Positions 54,782 to 63,296 of a stretch of DNA of 64,000 nt are shown piece after piece. Source of the stretch: Acidobacteriota bacterium (GTDB lineage: Bacteria; Acidobacteriota; Terriglobia; UBA7540); NCBI GenBank assembly GCA_021787735.1, contig JAJYLL010000008.1, positions 18,444-82,443 on the forward strand. The letters are read 5' to 3'. Within the stretch, counting starts at the first letter, position 1; the number at the start of each line of letters is the position of its first letter. The position numbers were made by a program, and so were the translations under genes. The notes under the pieces were generated by a model. That model saw only the letters and a program-made list of their open reading frames with translations, searched no databases and was not told where the DNA came from.

Positions 54782-56341
54782 ATGAATGAAGCGGATTTCA
54801 TTCTGGGTCCACGCGTCAGCAGGCGTTCCGTCCTGCGGGCGCTGGCGTCAACCCCCGTCTTACTGCTCGGAGCCTCCAATCTTGCCGCCCAGACCAACCT
54901 GACCGGCTATTGGCTTTTGCTCTCACCTGTGGGTGACGGCACCTATCGCAAGTCCTACTTCTACCTGCAGCAGGCGGGCGAAGCCATCTCCGGCAAGGTT
55001 TTGTTTGGCAACCGCGAGCTTCCCATCAGCAACGGCAGTTTCAACGACGGCGTGCTGAAGTTCGACGTCATCACGCATTTCCGGGAGGGGACCCGGGCCA
55101 TCTCCTATTCCGGCAGGATGAAAGGCGACAAGATAGACATTCAAGTGAACTTCCCCGGCCGAAGCCCGATGACCGGCACAGCGCAGCGCACTACTCGCGA
55201 AGCCACCCTGCCGCCCAAGCCGCTTCCACTGCCCGCGCTCAGGGACCTGCCGGACAATGGCCTGGTGCGGACACCGCCCATGGGCTGGAACAGTTGGAAC
55301 AAGTTCGCCGGCCGGGTGAATGACCAGGTGGTCCGCGCCGCTGCCGACGCCATGGTGGCGTCCGGGATGGCCAAAGCAGGCTACATCTACATCAACATTG
55401 ACGACACCTGGCAGGGTGAGCGCGACAGCAAGGGCCGCATTACCGGCAACAAAAAGTTTCCCGACATGAAGGGCTTGTGCGATTACGTCCACTCCAAGGG
55501 GCTCAAAATCGGAATCTATTCGGGACCGGGGCCGGAAACCTGCGCCGGTTACGAAGGCAGCTTTGGGCACGAGGAGCAGGACGCACGGACCTATGCCGAG
55601 TGGGGCTTCGACTACCTGAAATACGACTGGTGCAGCGCGGCCCGCATTTACAAAGACACAGACATGCGCCCCGTCTATCAGAAGATGGGAGAAGCGCTGC
55701 TGAAGTGCGGTCGTCCCATCGTTTATAGCCTTTGCCAGTACGGGCGCGACGACGTCTGGGGATGGGGAGCCAGGGTGAGCGGCAACCTGTGGCGCACCAC
55801 CGGCGACATCAATGACACCGGGGAGCGCATGGATGAGATCGGCTTCAGCCAGTTTGCCATCCAGCACTACATCCAGCCCGGCCACTGGAACGATCCGGAC
55901 ATGCTCGAGATCGGCAACGGCGGCATGACCGATGACGAATACCGCACCCACATGAGCCTGTGGTGCCTGCTGGCCGCTCCGCTGCTGGCCGGGAACGACC
56001 TGAGCAACATGACCGAGGACACTCGAAGCATCCTGATGAACCACGAAGTGATCGCCATTGATCAGGACCCCGCCGCCAACCCCGCGCAACTGGTCACCTA
56101 CGTGGGCAAGCTGATGGTGGCCTACCGCAAACTCCACGATGGCTCAACCGCCGTGGCCTTCTTCAACCGCACTGAAAAGGAGGACGAAATCGGCGTCGAG
56201 TGGTCGGCCGTCGGCATCGAAGGCAAAGAACTCCAGGCACGCGACCTATGGAAACATGAAGCCGTCACGGTTTCCGGTCACTACTATCCCACCAAGGTGC
56301 CCGCGCACGGCGTCGTGATGCTGAAAGTCAAAGCAGCCTGA
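54782..56341 (+). CDS. GH27-family alpha-galactosidase-like glycosidase, secreted
   Basis: 519 residues from ATG 54782. A twin-arginine-like signal (RVSRRSVLRALASTPVLLLGASNLAAQ) exports it. Residues 40-150 form an extra beta-rich module of unknown kind (about 110 residues before the catalytic domain). The catalytic barrel starts at TPPMGWNSWNKF (about 165); Asp282 in YLKYDWCSA is the nucleophile and Asp342 in TTGDINDT the acid/base, both in family positions. The C-terminal beta domain (about 430-519) is normal. Likely cleaves alpha-galactosides or alpha-N-acetylgalactosaminides; the substrate cannot be fixed. Stands alone, divergent from tig. Confidence 0.9.
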   Translation: MNEADFILGPRVSRRSVLRALASTPVLLLGASNLAAQTNLTGYWLLLSPVGDGTYRKSYFYLQQAGEAISGKVLFGNRELPISNGSFNDGVLKFDVITHFREGTRAISYSGRMKGDKIDIQVNFPGRSPMTGTAQRTTREATLPPKPLPLPALRDLPDNGLVRTPPMGWNSWNKFAGRVNDQVVRAAADAMVASGMAKAGYIYINIDDTWQGERDSKGRITGNKKFPDMKGLCDYVHSKGLKIGIYSGPGPETCAGYEGSFGHEEQDARTYAEWGFDYLKYDWCSAARIYKDTDMRPVYQKMGEALLKCGRPIVYSLCQYGRDDVWGWGARVSGNLWRTTGDINDTGERMDEIGFSQFAIQHYIQPGHWNDPDMLEIGNGGMTDDEYRTHMSLWCLLAAPLLAGNDLSNMTEDTRSILMNHEVIAIDQDPAANPAQLVTYVGKLMVAYRKLHDGSTAVAFFNRTEKEDEIGVEWSAVGIEGKELQARDLWKHEAVTVSGHYYPTKVPAHGVVMLKVKAA

Positions 56342-56431
56342 GCATCATTCGTGCGGCAAAGGTGTTTTGTCAGGAGAGCCGAGCTTCAGCCTGGCGGCTA
56401 CAGCCCGGCACCCGCAAGGAGAAATGATTGC

Positions 56432-56480
56432 CCGCCCCGAGGGGAGAGGGTGGTCGCGCTAGCGACCGTGTGAGGGGTGT
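56432..56480. repeat. REP-like hairpin element downstream of GH27 gene
   Basis: A GAGGGGAGAGGG-type phrase is followed by a 6-base hairpin: GGTCGC (56452-56457), GCTA, GCGACC (56462-56467), then GTGTGAGGGG. This combination resembles repetitive extragenic palindromes common in soil-bacterial genomes. Only one copy is in the window, so repetition cannot be shown here. Confidence 0.4.
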
Positions 56481-56496
56481 TTTCCCAGCGCCAATC

Positions 56497-56661
56497 CTAC
56501 GCCCGCTGCTTCAAAAATCCAATCAACTCCCGAAAGTACCACTGCTTGTCGTCGGACATGCTCATGTGGCTGCCGCGGCTGCTGATGGCGGCCCGGGCGT
56601 TGGGCATCAGGGTGGCGATGCGGCGCATCTCGCCGGCGTTCATCTCCCACCACTTAGACTC
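56497..56661 (-). pseudogene. Remnant of S33 (proline iminopeptidase-like) hydrolase C-terminus
   Basis: About 54 codons, ending TAG at 56497: WWEMNAGEMRRIATLMPNARA, then AAISSRGSHMSMSDDKQWYF and RELIGFLKQRA. This is the conserved C-terminal end of proline iminopeptidase-like alpha/beta hydrolases, including the His of GSHM. The rest of the gene is missing: going upstream the same frame meets the stop of the tricorn-like protease after 14 further codons. So only the last part survives, fused in frame to the region behind the TGA. An internal ATG could start a 49-residue peptide, but a functional enzyme is excluded. Confidence 0.75.
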
Positions 56662-56703
56662 CGAAACGGCTGTCTTGCCCGCAAGGCCGCCGGGAACTGC
56701 CGA

Positions 56704-59700
56704 TCACTCTCCGGGAGGCGTGGTTGGCAATTGCTGGTGATGGTCCGAGTAAGGCGCGCGCGGATATTGCGGCAACGGGTGCTCCTTGAGCAATTGCAGG
56801 GCGACGGAGACCGCCTTTTCAAGCTGCGGGTCGTGTCCCTCGCGCCAGAGTTTGGGGTCCATCTGCACTTCGTAGTCCGGCGGAATCCCGTGGCCTTCCA
56901 CTTCCCAGTGGCCGTTCAGGCCATAGATGGCCCAGCGTGGCGCCGTCACCATGCCGCCGTCCATCAGCGGAGGGTAGCCGCCAATGCCGACCAGCCCGCC
57001 CCATGTCCTGACGCCGACCAGCGGCCCGATGCCGGCCTTGCGGAAATACCACGGCAAGGCGTCGCCGCCCGACCCTGAAAACTGGTTGATGATCATCACC
57101 TTGGGGCCGTAGATCGATTCCACCGGCTCCTTGTATTCCTGCCCCTCGCGAGTCATCACCAGGCTCATCACGGGCCGGCGCAGGTAATCAACGATGTAGT
57201 CGGCAAGCTGGCCGCCATGATTAAAACGCTCGTCGATTACAGCGCCTTCCTTGCCGACCTGCGAGAAGTAATAACGGTTGAAATTCGTGTAGCCGCCGCC
57301 AGCCGTATCGGGCAGATAGACATAGGCAAGTTTGCCGCCGCTCAGCTTGTCCACCATGCGGCGGTTGCTCTCGATCCAGTCGAGGTTCCGTAACGGCTCC
57401 TCTCGAGGAATGGGCACCACGGTCACCTCGCGCGACCCCTTGTCATCCGGGTTCGGGCCCACACGGATGACGGTCTGCTTGCCCGCTGTTTCCTGGAAGA
57501 AGCTGTAGATGTTGTCCGCGCCGGTCAGTTCGCGGCCGTTCACCGCCAGCAGATATTCGCCCGCCTTGACGTTGACGCCCGGCTGCGTGAGCGGAGCGTG
57601 GAGCTGCGGGTTCCAGTTCTCGCCGCTGTAGACTTTGGTGATCCGGTAGCGGCCGTTTTCAACCTTGTAATCTGCTCCCAGCAGGCCAACTGTCACTTTC
57701 TTCTGTTCCGGCTGTTCCCCACCCCGCACAAACATGTGCCCAACTTCCATGTAGCTAAGCATTTCCTGGAAGAGGTAGTTCAGATCGTTGCGGCTGGCGA
57801 TTCCGGCCAGGAAGGGCTCAAACGTTTTCTTGGCTTCATCAATATTCAGGCCGTGATAGTGTGGATCATAGAAGAAATCCCGCTCAATGCGCCAGACCTC
57901 GTTGTACATTTGCGACCACATGGCGTGTGGCTCTTCATAGACCTCCATGTTGTCCATTTTCAGCGCGCCCTCCGTAGGCTTCGGCTCCTTGGCGGTAGGC
58001 ACGATGAACCACTTGTCATGAAGCGCGTAAAGCGCCTTCTGACCATTGAATGACAGGATGAAGGTGTTGACCGCCGGTAGGAAGGGCGTCACTTTTCGGG
58101 TTTTCAGGTCGAATTTCGAGACCTTCGCCGTAGGACCTTCGGGCCCCTCTCCGCCGACAACCACCGGTGGAAGCTCGGCCAGGAACAGCACGCCCGTCTT
58201 GCCGGCGGAGATACCAATATAGTTTTCCGCAGGAATCGGCAGGGCGAGAATCCGCTGGTCGATACCCTCAAAATCGATCGTTACCGTGACCGGCTTCTTC
58301 TCCTTGGCTTTTTCGTCTTTCTCGCCGGCTTTCTCCTCGCCTTTTTCTTCACCATTCTTTCCGGCTTCTTCTCCCTTGGCTTCCTGGCCGTCCTTGCCGG
58401 TTTTCTTTTCTGCCGCTTTTTCATCGTCGCTTTCGGGGGCGAGCGGCGAGGGAAGGTCTTTGCGCAACACGGCTACGTAAACGCTTCGTGTTACAGGATG
58501 CTGCTCATTCGTCATGTCGAGCCAGCCGGTGGTCAGTCCCATGTTGGTGCTGGCAGTGAAGTAAAGATACTTCCCGTTCACGTCCCAGTTGGGGTAGAGG
58601 CAATCGCTCATGCCGTCGGTAATCTGCGTGGCCTTTTTGGTGTCAAGCGAATAGACGAACACGGCGCGCAGGTCGTTTTCAAGCTGCCTGGTGTATGCAA
58701 GCCACTTGCTGTCTGGAGACCAAGTAACGTCAAACTCGTGCAGCGGCGAATCGAAAAGGTCCGTATCCACCTTGACGGGTGTCGGATGTTCAAGGTCCAC
58801 ATACCACAGGTTCAACCGCTTGTCGCTGTACACAATCTTCTTGCTGTCAGGCGACCAGACGGGCGTGTAGAAGAATGAAGGCGGCTGGCCCAGATCAATC
58901 TTCTTCACCGCCCCCAGGCCATCCTGGTTTCTGATGTGCAGGGCGTATTCGCCCGACTCATCGGAGAAATAGGCGATGGATTTGCCGTCGGGCGACCACG
59001 CCGGGTCGCGGTCCTCAACCGCCGGAGAATTCGTGATGTCGCGGATGCTGCCTTTCTCCGCCGGCACAGTCAGAATTTCACCATGCGCTTCAAAGACGGC
59101 GCGCTGGCCGGTGGGCGAGAGTTGCGCGTTCGCGATCTTTTTTGAGACATCCACAAAATGGGGACGTAGTTGCGGCATGTCGCCCGCCACTGTGATGGGA
59201 ACTTCATGCTCGCGGCGCGACTTGAGATCGTAAAGATGGATGGAGCCGAACTGTTCATAGACAATCGCTCCCGGCCCGGCCGATGCCGAAAGGATGTCCC
59301 ACCGGCTCTTGTTGTCCACCACCTGCGTCACTTTGCCCGATTTGGTATCGTAGGCAAAAAGCGTCAGGGGGCCGTTGCGATCTGAAATAAAGTAGATGGT
59401 ATCGCCCACCCACATGGGATCGCGGTCATTGGAGTTTTCGCGAGGGACCTTGGCGACCACACTGGAATCCGCAAGGTTCACTATCCAGATGGGCGTGGTC
59501 TGGCCGCCACGGTAGTCCTGCCAGAACGGCTCCCATTGAAAATTCGGAACATAGGCAAGCTCCGAGCTGTCGGGCGAATAGGAACCTTCCTCGGCCATTG
59601 GCAAGGGGATTTCCGTTGGGAATCCGCCTGTGAGCGGCACCGTGAATAACTGGTTCGGGTCGGAATAGCTTGCCCGGTGCGAACGGAACAGCACCGACTT

Positions 59701-60063
59701 GCCGTCCCGCGTCCACCCCACGGCCACGTCGGGATCGGGATGGTAAGTCAGACGGCGCGGCTGGCCTCCTTGGGAGGGAACAACGTACACGTCCGCGTTG
59801 CCGTCGTAGTCTCCCGTAAAGGCGACCCACTGGCCGTCCGGCGAAAAGATGGGTCCACTCTCCATGCCGATTCCGGTAACCAGGCGTGTCGCCGCGCCGC
59901 CTTTCCGGTCCACAATCCAGATGTCGCCTCCATAGGCAAAGGCGATTTGCGTTTTGCTCACCGTCGGCGTCTGCAGCAAAAGCGGCTTAGGATCGGCGCC
60001 AAGGGCGACCCCAGTAGAAATGAAAGCAACAACAAGAACGAACCAGATCCGCTTCAGAACCAT
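56704..60063 (-). CDS. Tricorn-like protease (S41 family) with beta-propellers and PDZ
   Basis: 1119 residues from ATG 60063, which has GAGGG six bases upstream; the longer frame to 60147 lacks a ribosome site. A signal peptide (IWFVLVVAFISTGVALG) exports it. Two propellers built of WD/TolB-like repeats (WSPDGKSIAYFSDESGEY and many similar phrases) fill residues 30-535. A Lys/Glu-rich linker (541-591) is unusual. The PDZ domain follows, then the S41 core with Ser998 in INQFSGSGGDALP as nucleophile. Tricorn trims peptides into di- to tetrapeptides. It lies between the GH27 enzyme and the OprB-like porin without operon partners. Confidence 0.92.
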   Translation of the reverse strand: MVLKRIWFVLVVAFISTGVALGADPKPLLLQTPTVSKTQIAFAYGGDIWIVDRKGGAATRLVTGIGMESGPIFSPDGQWVAFTGDYDGNADVYVVPSQGGQPRRLTYHPDPDVAVGWTRDGKSVLFRSHRASYSDPNQLFTVPLTGGFPTEIPLPMAEEGSYSPDSSELAYVPNFQWEPFWQDYRGGQTTPIWIVNLADSSVVAKVPRENSNDRDPMWVGDTIYFISDRNGPLTLFAYDTKSGKVTQVVDNKSRWDILSASAGPGAIVYEQFGSIHLYDLKSRREHEVPITVAGDMPQLRPHFVDVSKKIANAQLSPTGQRAVFEAHGEILTVPAEKGSIRDITNSPAVEDRDPAWSPDGKSIAYFSDESGEYALHIRNQDGLGAVKKIDLGQPPSFFYTPVWSPDSKKIVYSDKRLNLWYVDLEHPTPVKVDTDLFDSPLHEFDVTWSPDSKWLAYTRQLENDLRAVFVYSLDTKKATQITDGMSDCLYPNWDVNGKYLYFTASTNMGLTTGWLDMTNEQHPVTRSVYVAVLRKDLPSPLAPESDDEKAAEKKTGKDGQEAKGEEAGKNGEEKGEEKAGEKDEKAKEKKPVTVTIDFEGIDQRILALPIPAENYIGISAGKTGVLFLAELPPVVVGGEGPEGPTAKVSKFDLKTRKVTPFLPAVNTFILSFNGQKALYALHDKWFIVPTAKEPKPTEGALKMDNMEVYEEPHAMWSQMYNEVWRIERDFFYDPHYHGLNIDEAKKTFEPFLAGIASRNDLNYLFQEMLSYMEVGHMFVRGGEQPEQKKVTVGLLGADYKVENGRYRITKVYSGENWNPQLHAPLTQPGVNVKAGEYLLAVNGRELTGADNIYSFFQETAGKQTVIRVGPNPDDKGSREVTVVPIPREEPLRNLDWIESNRRMVDKLSGGKLAYVYLPDTAGGGYTNFNRYYFSQVGKEGAVIDERFNHGGQLADYIVDYLRRPVMSLVMTREGQEYKEPVESIYGPKVMIINQFSGSGGDALPWYFRKAGIGPLVGVRTWGGLVGIGGYPPLMDGGMVTAPRWAIYGLNGHWEVEGHGIPPDYEVQMDPKLWREGHDPQLEKAVSVALQLLKEHPLPQYPRAPYSDHHQQLPTTPPGE

Positions 60064-60526
60064 TTCGACCCTCACAAGAAAAGATTTTTCACCTGTGGCT
60101 GGCTTCAAGGCGAAATAAGAAATCGAAGTCATCTTTCTGGTACGCAATTCTGCTTCAAGAGGTTCCCGTATTCACCTGCAAGGCTTTTGCGATGCCCAGT
60201 TGTTCTTCTGTGGTCCTGAAGGGGGAGAAACGGCTAGCTAGGAAGCAGTGATGTCGTGCCCGGGAGTTCATTGTTTGAACCTGCAGCGCGTGCCCGCAAA
60301 AGAACGCCCTCATCCCCCGCCATCGGCCCTCCGGAAGACCTGTGGCAACACCTCCCGCAAACCCTCAGCATCATATCACGCGCTATCCGCGCTTTATGCC
60401 TGAAACTCAGGCCCCCATGCGAAGACAAAGTCGCCGCTTATTGGGCGCAGGAGGCACAGCAACGCAGGAGACTCCCTCTACACACGGGTATGAACACCAG
60501 AAACGCGATGGAAAACGGCGTGCTCC
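60064..60526. other. Intergenic region without a gene (463 bases)
   Basis: Upstream of the tricorn-like gene and downstream of the porin gene, both minus-strand, so it should hold the tricorn promoter and the porin terminator. I saw no clear -35/-10 pair, no hairpin with T tract and no coding frame with a ribosome site. Confidence 0.5.
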
Positions 60527-61927
60527 CTAAAAATCAACGTGGATGCGCGTAGCTGGAACAATTACGGGGCCACGGTCACGATTGTACCCCGGGTTCCAGA
60601 TGCGCTGAACGTCCAAGGAGGCAAACGTTCCCCGCCAAAGGTGGAACGTGTAATAACCTTCGATGATTCGTTCAGGCAGATAGTTCAACTTGCCATCGCC
60701 CAGAATAAAACCCAGGCCCCCGAGCGCCAGGTACTCGCGGTGGTCACCCGAAAGGAAATTCGTGACCGAGGCCAGACCAAGTCTGTCGTGCGGCCGAAGC
60801 CAGAGTCTCCCATCCAGGTCACCGCCAAACGCGATGCTGCGGTCCGCTTCCGTATAGGCAAAAGACTCGTTCCGGCCTTCGTTCCAACCCCATCGCGCGT
60901 AGGCGCGGAGGTCAGGGGACAAGTCCTGCTCCAAATTCACGCCGAAGCCGTATTTGATGCGGCCCTGCTGCCGGGTCAACGTCACATCCGGCGTGGAGAC
61001 CAGCCCAGCCCGAAACTCGTAGATCGCCTGACGATAATTGCCCATGTCCGCGTGGTTCACAAAAGTCAGCAGCCGAATCGCACCGTTGCGCTTAGGAAGC
61101 AGCCCGCGGTCAAGTTCAAATTCGATGTTTTCAGATCGCGCTCGGGCGAGGTCGGCATCCAGGTGAATGCCGTTGGCGACTTTGGGCATGAGGGCCTCGG
61201 CGAATCGGGCCGCCCAGTGCCGGTCATCGTACTCCACCATGACGGCATCTGTGTAACCGCGCGTGTTGGCAGCGTAGTCGTAGGCGCCGTTGTTATCAAC
61301 GGTCCAGTTCATGAACTGCAGGTGATCATCCCCTCCCACGGGATTGTTGTCGAAAAAGTCAACCAGGCTGAATTTGCCTGCAACGATTTCAATACGGCGA
61401 ACGGGAAGCGAACCCCAGAATTCAAGCGGACCCCGGTCGCTCCCAGCCATCTCATGGCTGATGGGGATAATGTGTCGCACAAACATCCGCGCGACGTAAG
61501 GCGTGGCTCCTATGTCGGGATTTCTGACCACGTCGAGATTGGTGTATCCGGCAAGGCCCAGGGCGTCGCTGATACCCCGTCCTCCGGCGCTTTCGGCATC
61601 CACGATAACTTCCGTGCACGGCGTAGCCTCGAATCCTGTATAGAGCGTCAGGACATCGGAGACATCGCGCTCGGCCTCTGACCTCAGGCTGTTTGGCCCG
61701 CTGTAGGTCGCATGAAAAGTCGGGTGCCCCTGGCCAATGATGTTGAGCTGGCCTGAAACCCAGTACCGGTCGATATTGGGGTGGTCAAAAAGCGTGACGG
61801 CCCCGCCTGAGACCGAGGGAACGGCCTGCGTAGATGGCGTTTTCGCAGAGCACTGAGCACGGGCCTCTGCGACAAACAACGAGGCCCATATAACTACAGC
61901 CGATGACAAGGTTGAAACGACTCGCAT
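60527..61927 (-). CDS. OprB-like outer-membrane porin
   Basis: 467 residues from ATG 61927, leaving a 22-base gap after the Nramp-related gene. A signal peptide (VVSTLSSAVVIWASLFVAEARA) is followed by a beta-barrel-type sequence of alternating hydrophobic residues and aromatic girdles, with the OprB-family ending LDVQRIWNPGYNRDRGPVIVPATRIHVDF. OprB relatives let sugars or other small solutes through; a relative in rhizobia (MnoP-type) is linked to manganese uptake, recalled from memory. Last gene in a unit with an Nramp-related transporter, so metal-ion passage is likelier than sugar. Length and barrel pattern are complete. Confidence 0.8.
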   Translation of the reverse strand: MRVVSTLSSAVVIWASLFVAEARAQCSAKTPSTQAVPSVSGGAVTLFDHPNIDRYWVSGQLNIIGQGHPTFHATYSGPNSLRSEAERDVSDVLTLYTGFEATPCTEVIVDAESAGGRGISDALGLAGYTNLDVVRNPDIGATPYVARMFVRHIIPISHEMAGSDRGPLEFWGSLPVRRIEIVAGKFSLVDFFDNNPVGGDDHLQFMNWTVDNNGAYDYAANTRGYTDAVMVEYDDRHWAARFAEALMPKVANGIHLDADLARARSENIEFELDRGLLPKRNGAIRLLTFVNHADMGNYRQAIYEFRAGLVSTPDVTLTRQQGRIKYGFGVNLEQDLSPDLRAYARWGWNEGRNESFAYTEADRSIAFGGDLDGRLWLRPHDRLGLASVTNFLSGDHREYLALGGLGFILGDGKLNYLPERIIEGYYTFHLWRGTFASLDVQRIWNPGYNRDRGPVIVPATRIHVDF

Positions 61928-61949
61928 AGCAATTTGTAAACTCCACTTT

Positions 61950-63212
61950 CTATATGTGAACGCTGGGGAAGAATGACGAGACCACAAGAATGAAGGTGAG
62001 AACAATCATGACAACGCAGGTGACCCAGGCGATGCCGTTGAACGTCCGGGTATTCTTGTAAGCACCCATCAGGTCATCGCGGTTTGAGAGCCTAAGCATG
62101 AAGATCAACACAAAGGGTAGCATGATGCCGTTGATCACCTGCGATAGCAAAATGATGGGCACCTGCATCTCCTCGCGGAGAATCACCACTGCCAGCGCCC
62201 CTAGTGCTATCAGGCCCGTGTAAAGCCAATAGAACGTGGGGGCCTCTTCGACGCGCTTGTCGATGCCGGATTCGAGCCCCAGGCCCTCGCAAACATAGTA
62301 GGCGGTGGCAAGCGGCAGGATACAGGCAGAGAGCAGCGCAGCATTCACCAGCCCGAAAGCAAAGAGCGCAGTTGCTGCATGGCCCGCGAGCGGCCGCAGG
62401 GCCAGAGCGGCGTCCGCAGCATCTTTGATCTCCCGGTGGCCGCTGACATAGATGGTCGCGGCGCAGGCCACAATGATGAAGAAGGCAACGACGTCCGTGA
62501 TGACGCACCCGACGATGACGTCCCATCGTGAGTAAACATATTCCTTGAGTTTGATGCCCTTCTCGACGACAGCCGACTGAAGATAGAACTGCATCCAGGG
62601 AGCGATCGTTGTCCCCACCAGGCCAATAATCATATAGAAATAACCGTAACCAGACTCTACCGAGGGACGAAATACGCTGACAACAGACTCCTTCCAGGCA
62701 GGGTGCGCAAGAAAGCAGGAAATGGGATAAGCGATGTAGAAAACACAAGCCACCAGAAAGACCTTTTCGACAAACCGATAGGTCCCTTTGACCACCAGCG
62801 CCCAGACCAGAACCGCACCGAGCGGAACGATAATATATCGGCTGGCGCCAAAGACAGACATCCCTGAAGCCAGCCCGGCAAACTCAGAGATCGTATTGCC
62901 CAGGTCCGCCACCAGCAGACAGACCATCAAAATGAAAGTGGTGCGAAAACCGTATTCTTCGCGGATCAGGTCTGCAAGGCCTTTGCCCGTGACCACGCCC
63001 ATGCGCGCCACCATCTCCTGAACTACGATCAGCGCAATGGTGACCGGGATCAGTGTCCACAGAAGGGTGTAGCCGAATTTCGCACCGGCAACCGAATAGG
63101 TGTAAATGCCCCCGGGATCGTTATCGACGTTGGCCGTAATGATCCCTGGCCCCACCACGGCCAGAAAGATCACCAGCTTGGTCCGGAAATTTCTAAAGCG
63201 CCTGCGGTCCAT
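61950..63212 (-). CDS. Nramp-related metal-ion transporter with altered binding site
   Basis: 420 residues from ATG 63212, which has AGGT upstream; the TTG at 63245 would add 11 basic residues. It has about eleven membrane helices. In TM1 the family DPGN is NDPGGIYTYS, so the metal-coordinating Asn is Gly. In TM6 the family MPHN is APWMQF, so the sulphur-bearing Met is Ala. Classical Mn/Fe transporters use both. Loss of Met in particular is known for Nramp-related magnesium transporters (NRMT group, recalled, not checked). The neighbouring MgtE-N/CBS gene supports Mg2+ or another hard divalent ion. Downstream is an OprB-like porin. Confidence 0.88.
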   Translation of the reverse strand: MDRRRFRNFRTKLVIFLAVVGPGIITANVDNDPGGIYTYSVAGAKFGYTLLWTLIPVTIALIVVQEMVARMGVVTGKGLADLIREEYGFRTTFILMVCLLVADLGNTISEFAGLASGMSVFGASRYIIVPLGAVLVWALVVKGTYRFVEKVFLVACVFYIAYPISCFLAHPAWKESVVSVFRPSVESGYGYFYMIIGLVGTTIAPWMQFYLQSAVVEKGIKLKEYVYSRWDVIVGCVITDVVAFFIIVACAATIYVSGHREIKDAADAALALRPLAGHAATALFAFGLVNAALLSACILPLATAYYVCEGLGLESGIDKRVEEAPTFYWLYTGLIALGALAVVILREEMQVPIILLSQVINGIMLPFVLIFMLRLSNRDDLMGAYKNTRTFNGIAWVTCVVMIVLTFILVVSSFFPSVHI

Positions 63213-63296
63213 GGATAACCTGTGTCGCCGGCGACGCGCCGGCAAAATGCTTTCCCTGCTTCACGCCGAGACTCCTGCCTGTCGCGAGGGCTTCTG

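Noticed and set aside
54923..56137. 404-codon open frame on the minus strand
   Set aside because: Antisense to the GH27 gene with both catalytic aspartates in place.
60539..61681. 380-codon open frame on the plus strand
   Set aside because: Antisense to the porin gene; no signal or family seen.
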